From the NCBI GenBank assembly GCA_900551615.1, contig URWN01000004.1, positions 12,184 to 76,183 of the forward strand: a stretch of DNA of 64,000 bases, given 5' to 3'. How positions within the stretch are numbered: position 1 is the first letter of the stretch; each line of letters opens with the position of its first letter. The translations under genes were made by a program, and so were the position numbers. Source of the DNA: an uncultured Clostridium sp. (GTDB lineage: Bacteria > Bacillota > Clostridia > TANB77 > CAG-508). Below, in pieces: positions 60,049-64,000 of this stretch. The notes beneath the pieces are model-generated. The model was not told where the DNA came from, made no database searches, and was given only the letters and a program-made list of their open reading frames with translations.

Positions 60049-62862
60049 TCAGGGTAATTTTTTTGTTTCCTTTTGTAATATTATGCAAATGCTTAGTATT
60101 GCTATTCCAATACAAACAATTATTATATTTAAATGCATTGCTTTTCCTGTTTTTGGTAATATTCCTTTTTTCACTGTACTATCTTCTTTGCTTTTTGATT
60201 CTTCATCTGGTTTTTGTTCTTCGTTTGGTTTTTGCTCTTCATTTGGTTTTTGTTCTTCGTTTGGTTTTTGTTCTTCATTTGGTTTTTGATCTTCGCTTGG
60301 TTTTTGTTCTTCGCTTGGTTTTTGTTCTTTTACATTTATTGTTATTTTTTTAGTAGCTTTATTATTATCTGAATCATATACTATCGCTTCTGCTTCATAA
60401 TTTCCTGCTAAAGTTATTTTATTTTCTTCATCAACTTCAACATTATTAGTAACATTTTCATTTGTTAATAATATATATCCATCTTCTAAATCATTACATT
60501 TAAACTTGTCCACATTAATATTTAATTTATCTCCAGCTGTAAATTCTAATGTATCAGGGCCTTCTATTACTGGAGCAGAACCGTTTATTAGTTTACTGTT
60601 TGCTGTTAAATATGTATTTTTATCATCTTCATTTAAATTTAAAATGTTAGAAAGCAACTTGTTTTTTTGTATAAAATATTTATATTTATTATCTTGTTTT
60701 TCTTGTGTGATTTCTCCTTGCAACTTTTTGATATATTTATCAATTTTAGTTTTGTATTTTTGATATTGTTCTTCATCAGAGGTTTCTTCTTTTTGCAATC
60801 CATATTTTGTTATAGTATATGTTGTTTGGCTATTGTTTGTATTTTTAAAGTCTTCGTTTTCGTTTAAACATTTACTTTTAAATACTAATCTCCCTGCCGC
60901 TTCTCTATGTTTTATTTTTATTGAATAACCTATATCAATATCTATTGTATCATTTGATGGACTTGCTACGTCTCCAATATAGCTTTTTTCATAAACCAGA
61001 TTGCCTTTATCATCAAAAACTTGAATGTTTGCATATTCATCATTAAAATAAACATGTGGTTTTGTGTTTGAACTATTAATTGTCATTTTTTTGTTTTCTA
61101 AATCTATGTCTGTGTTTGCAAATTGGCTATCCCCCAAGCCTCTAAATAAAATTTGAGTATCAGATGCCATTGTATTTACATTTATTTTTTTGTATTCTAT
61201 ATTTTTTACGTTGTCGTTATTTTCTTTTACAACAACATATTCATAGTTATGTTCATATGCTGTGCTTTTAGTATTTGGTAATTCTATTTCATAAATACCT
61301 ACAGGTAAATTTTCTATTTTTAAATTTGTACTGTCAACTAAAATTTCTTTTACAATTTTTGAACCATCTTTTATATAGATTTTTTTATTTTTTATTTGTT
61401 CAAAATCTTCTATTGATATGTTTATTGTTAAATTACCATTCATATTGTATTTTTCAATATCTTCATTGCTTACTAATGCATATTTTCCATCTAGATTTAG
61501 TTCTGTTCTTATTTGTTCTGCTTTTTCATCTGTTGCTACTAAATCTCTTAAATAGTAGATGCATGGTAAGTCTTTTTCATATATTTCTGTTTGTATATCT
61601 TCTGAAGGAGTAACTTTAAATGAATTCAAATATGGTATTACATTGTATCCTGAAACTTCACTAAAAGATTTTGTAAACATATCTGATGCATTATATTGTT
61701 TTCCTTGGCTTATGTATTCTCTATATTTAGAGTGAACATATGCCATTGATTTTTCTGGTCCTATTTTGTCTAATAAATCAACAAACATATATAACTTTTG
61801 TTGATAACTTAATTCATTAAAGTTTGCTGCTTTTTCTCTTGCATTTTTTATACTTTCTTCTATTTTTAATTTATTTCCTAGCCATCCACCATCATTTTTA
61901 TTTAAGAATGTAATTTGAAAATAGTGTGCTAAAATGTTGTTCATTACATCAACTAAAGCTAAATCTTGATTTGCTAGGCTGCCTTCATATCCATGGCCAA
62001 ATTCGTGTAAGTTTAGCCACCCTTTACCAAGATATCCTGATATGCTATCTCCGTTTTGTGCTGTGTGATTCCCACTATAATATGCAGCACCAGCACCATG
62101 TTTATTAGCTTTTACAAAGAATTTTGTTCTTATATTTTTGTTTAATATGTTGTCTGTATCATAAGAAAGGCCTAAAAATCTATCAAATTGTTCTACAAAA
62201 TTGTGATAGTATTCTAGCATTTCGTCTATTGATTTAAAACTATAATTGTTTCCATTTGGTTTTACTATTGACTCTCTATCTTTTAATGGTACTAAAAATG
62301 TTGCAACATCATTTTCTATTACTGCATATGAATGATTATTATTTTTCCATTTTTCAAAAAATTCTTGTTCATTGTCTTTGTAGTAATAGTATGTTAATTC
62401 TTCTATATTTTGCTCATTTTTTATTTCAATTGTTGGCTCTGTTTCTAGTCCATATACAGTTCTAATAAATGGAACACTATCATTGTCAACACTTATTGTT
62501 ACCCAGTCTCCATTTTTTGGAATTTTATAACTTTTTTCTGTTTGACTGTCATTGTTTAAACAGTCTAGATTCAAGTCTTGATTTATTGTTAGATTTGTTT
62601 GTCTTATTTCAAAACTTGATCCTGCTTTCATGTATATACCTAGATTTTGTCTATCATGCCAGTTTCCACGGTTTGTTCCCGCTATTCCTATGCTTGATAC
62701 ACTTGGTAATGTGTATAATTTTTTGGTTATCGTGTTTTCTGTGCTAGCAGTTTTTACAGTATTTTCTTCATTTTCTATGTTTGCTGCTACTATTGGTAAT
62801 TGGTATGTTATAATCATTATGCTTGTTATTAAAATCGTTATTGTTCTTTTAATAATATCCAT
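60049..62862 (-). CDS. Cell-wall-anchored M60-like metallopeptidase (LPKTG)
   Basis: 937 aa. Signal peptide (~1-27, ending ITYQLPIVAA). An M60-like (enhancin/mucinase) domain spans ~50-440 with LNLHEFGHGYEGS (HExxH zinc site, ~290) and LVDVMNNILAHYF, where a Glu/Asp before the NN is expected to be the third ligand. Residues ~780-860 look like a DUF5011/Ig-like module. Seven copies of a six-residue EQKPNE repeat, then LPKTGKAMHLNIIIVCIGIA and a basic tail form a sortase signal. Such proteins degrade mucin-type glycoproteins on hosts; target not proven. AAAAGGAG upstream. Confidence 0.85.
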   Translation of the reverse strand: MDIIKRTITILITSIMIITYQLPIVAANIENEENTVKTASTENTITKKLYTLPSVSSIGIAGTNRGNWHDRQNLGIYMKAGSSFEIRQTNLTINQDLNLDCLNNDSQTEKSYKIPKNGDWVTISVDNDSVPFIRTVYGLETEPTIEIKNEQNIEELTYYYYKDNEQEFFEKWKNNNHSYAVIENDVATFLVPLKDRESIVKPNGNNYSFKSIDEMLEYYHNFVEQFDRFLGLSYDTDNILNKNIRTKFFVKANKHGAGAAYYSGNHTAQNGDSISGYLGKGWLNLHEFGHGYEGSLANQDLALVDVMNNILAHYFQITFLNKNDGGWLGNKLKIEESIKNAREKAANFNELSYQQKLYMFVDLLDKIGPEKSMAYVHSKYREYISQGKQYNASDMFTKSFSEVSGYNVIPYLNSFKVTPSEDIQTEIYEKDLPCIYYLRDLVATDEKAEQIRTELNLDGKYALVSNEDIEKYNMNGNLTINISIEDFEQIKNKKIYIKDGSKIVKEILVDSTNLKIENLPVGIYEIELPNTKSTAYEHNYEYVVVKENNDNVKNIEYKKINVNTMASDTQILFRGLGDSQFANTDIDLENKKMTINSSNTKPHVYFNDEYANIQVFDDKGNLVYEKSYIGDVASPSNDTIDIDIGYSIKIKHREAAGRLVFKSKCLNENEDFKNTNNSQTTYTITKYGLQKEETSDEEQYQKYKTKIDKYIKKLQGEITQEKQDNKYKYFIQKNKLLSNILNLNEDDKNTYLTANSKLINGSAPVIEGPDTLEFTAGDKLNINVDKFKCNDLEDGYILLTNENVTNNVEVDEENKITLAGNYEAEAIVYDSDNNKATKKITINVKEQKPSEEQKPSEDQKPNEEQKPNEEQKPNEEQKPNEEQKPDEESKSKEDSTVKKGILPKTGKAMHLNIIIVCIGIAILSICIILQKETKKLP
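60202..60327 (-). repeat. 18-bp tandem repeat in the M60-like gene
   Basis: Seven in-frame copies of an 18-bp unit encoding EQKP(N/S/D)E, a flexible wall-spanning linker before the LPKTG signal. Copy number is likely to vary between strains. Confidence 0.9.
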
Positions 62863-62934
62863 ATCTTTTCTCCTTTTAAACTATCTTTTTCCATTATAGC
62901 ATAAGTTACCATAAATTGCAATTTTATGTTTATT

Positions 62935-62975
62935 AAATAAAGAACTTTAACATATTTGTTAAAAGTTCTTTATTT
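62935..62975 (-). terminator. Terminator overlapping the transketolase stop
   Basis: AAATAAAGAACTTTAAC with GTTAAAAGTTCTTTATTT (one bulge), 7-base loop. Contains the TAA at 62970. Confidence 0.75.
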
Positions 62976-63791
62976 TAATTCTTCCATAGCTTGCCTATAT
63001 TGTTCTTCATTTGGTGCTTTTCCATGCCATTCAGCTTTATTTTCCATAAAAGAAACCCCTTTTCCTTTTATAGTTTTAGCTATTATACAAACTGGTTTTC
63101 CTTTAATATTTCTAGCAACATCAAAAGCATCAATAATTTCTTGCATATTATGTCCGTCTATATTTATAACTTGGAATCCAAAACTTTTGAATTTTTCATC
63201 TATTGGATATGAACTCATAACTTCTTCTATTGTTCCATCTATTTGTAAATTATTATTATCAACAATCACACATAAATTATCTAACTTATACTTGTTAGAT
63301 GCCATTGCAGCTTCCCACACTTGTCCTTCTTCTATTTCTCCATCTCCCATGATGCAATATACTCTATAATCCTTGTTGTCTAACTTTCCAGCAATTGCCA
63401 TTCCATTTGCTGCTGATAATCCTTGTCCTAATGAACCTGTTGTCATATCAACTCCTGGTATTTTATTCATGTCTGGATGTCCTTGTAATCTACTGTCTAT
63501 CTTTCTTAGTGTTTGTAGTTCTTTTATATCAAAAAATCCTCTATTTGCTAGTGTTGAATATAATGCTGGTGCACAGTGTCCTTTTGATAATACTAGTCTG
63601 TCTCTGTCTTCTTTTTTTGGATTTTCTGGTTCTATATTCATTTCATAAAAATATAGTACTGCCATTATATCTGCAATTGAAAGTGAGCCTCCTGGGTGTC
63701 CTGATTGTCCATTATATACTGATTCTATTATTCCTTTTCTAATATTTTTTGCAATTTCATTTAATTTAGAAACGTCTTTTATCTTTTCCAT
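62970..63791 (-). CDS. Transketolase, N-terminal subunit
   Basis: 273 aa. Thiamine-diphosphate half of a split transketolase in the pentose-phosphate pathway. SGHPGGSLSIADIMAVLYF, KGHCAPALYSTLANRG, TGSLGQGLSAANGMAIA and MGDGEIEEGQVWEAA (ThDP/Mg GDG motif, ~144) are clear. Split transketolases are normally followed at once by the C-terminal subunit; here a terminator and the M60-like gene follow, so the partner is elsewhere. AGGAG precedes the ATG. Confidence 0.93.
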   Translation of the reverse strand: MEKIKDVSKLNEIAKNIRKGIIESVYNGQSGHPGGSLSIADIMAVLYFYEMNIEPENPKKEDRDRLVLSKGHCAPALYSTLANRGFFDIKELQTLRKIDSRLQGHPDMNKIPGVDMTTGSLGQGLSAANGMAIAGKLDNKDYRVYCIMGDGEIEEGQVWEAAMASNKYKLDNLCVIVDNNNLQIDGTIEEVMSSYPIDEKFKSFGFQVINIDGHNMQEIIDAFDVARNIKGKPVCIIAKTIKGKGVSFMENKAEWHGKAPNEEQYRQAMEELK

Positions 63792-63907
63792 ATTGTTCTC
63801 CTTTGTTCTTCTACTATTTTATCTTTCTTTTGCTATTTATTATATAATTAATATAAATTTTATTCAACCTTTTTATATAATTATTTTTACGAGTTTATAA
63901 TATTATG

Positions 63908-64000
63908 TTACAGTTCACAGCCAATCAAATTATTATTTGTGTAGCACCCCCTTCCCCTTGGGTAATTATATATATTTGAGATTTCGTCCTGTTCATTGCG
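63908..64000 (-). CDS. Possible 3' end of a gene running in from beyond 64000
   Basis: On the minus strand 30 codons are open from the window edge to TAA at 63908, ending ...NIYNYPRGRGCYTNNNLIGCEL. Base composition is less AT-rich than the spacer below it, which suggests coding. No family recognised; a structured RNA is an alternative. Confidence 0.35.
   Translation of the reverse strand, partial: RNEQDEISNIYNYPRGRGCYTNNNLIGCEL

Noticed and set aside
60202..60327. Possible CRISPR array
   Set aside because: Units are 18 bp, in frame and without spacers; they encode the EQKPNE linker.
63908..64000. Structured RNA at the right edge
   Set aside because: No stable nested pairing could be traced by eye; an open minus-strand frame ending in TAA is the better, still weak, reading.

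Overview
The window is a strongly AT-rich stretch from a spore-forming, Gram-positive Clostridia-like bacterium. The evidence is SpoVG, SpoIVB, SleB, an alpha/beta-type SASP, a sporulation sigma-factor remnant, the Firmicutes-type recO-yqzL-era and rimP-nusA-ylxR-ylxQ-infB-rbfA-nrnA-truB gene orders, and an LPXTG-anchored surface protein. Many genes start with TTG or GTG behind a good Shine-Dalgarno. An uncultured gut lineage is likely, but that is inference. No tRNA, rRNA, transposase, integrase or CRISPR array was recognised.

Layout. 1-10.4 kb (minus strand): 5' part of dnaE, an unknown gene, a sigma-factor remnant, sleB, holA, a glycogen-debranching-type glucosidase, yvcK and murB. 10.5-12 kb (plus): nfeD and an SPFH protein. 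12-28.3 kb (minus): argS, galE, a Nudix gene, cysS, a class A PBP, an unknown gene and the complete nusA-infB-truB block. 28.3-36.1 kb: a GT2 glycosyltransferase, asd, a pilin-like/FGE-fold surface protein with a hypervariable-looking C-terminus, spoVG, murC and a frameshifted spoIVB. 36.2-48.2 kb (minus): a Tad-like pilus/secretion operon (CpaB-like, two TadZ-like proteins, a membrane-anchored CpaF-like ATPase, a fused TadB/TadC-like protein and seven small pilin-like proteins, most of them related). 48.3-55 kb: a frameshifted HAD phosphatase, a SASP, hpf, recO-yqzL-era, a GT4 glycosyltransferase, rpmA and rplU. 55.3-64 kb: a divergent accessory locus (Gfo/Idh oxidoreductase, methyltransferase, phosphatase; radical SAM enzyme), another methyltransferase, a cell-wall-anchored M60-like metalloprotease and a transketolase N-terminal subunit.

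Most notable. (1) The last ~35 codons of the pilin/FGE protein use mainly C-ending codons for residues reachable from AAC/AAT codons, in a gene otherwise poor in C-ending codons; this is the signature of a diversity-generating-retroelement target, though no reverse transcriptase or template repeat lies in the window. (2) The Tad-like operon carries an expanded family of 'MENA' mini-pilins and has no secretin or prepilin peptidase in it. (3) A family of short palindromic repeats sits flush against stop and start codons, with three identical 29-bp copies, one pair bracketing a MITE-like segment, and one copy rewriting the C-terminus of the debranching enzyme. (4) spoIVB and a HAD phosphatase each carry a single extra C in the same A-C-GGA context just before a key motif, which is either real inactivation or a shared sequence artefact.
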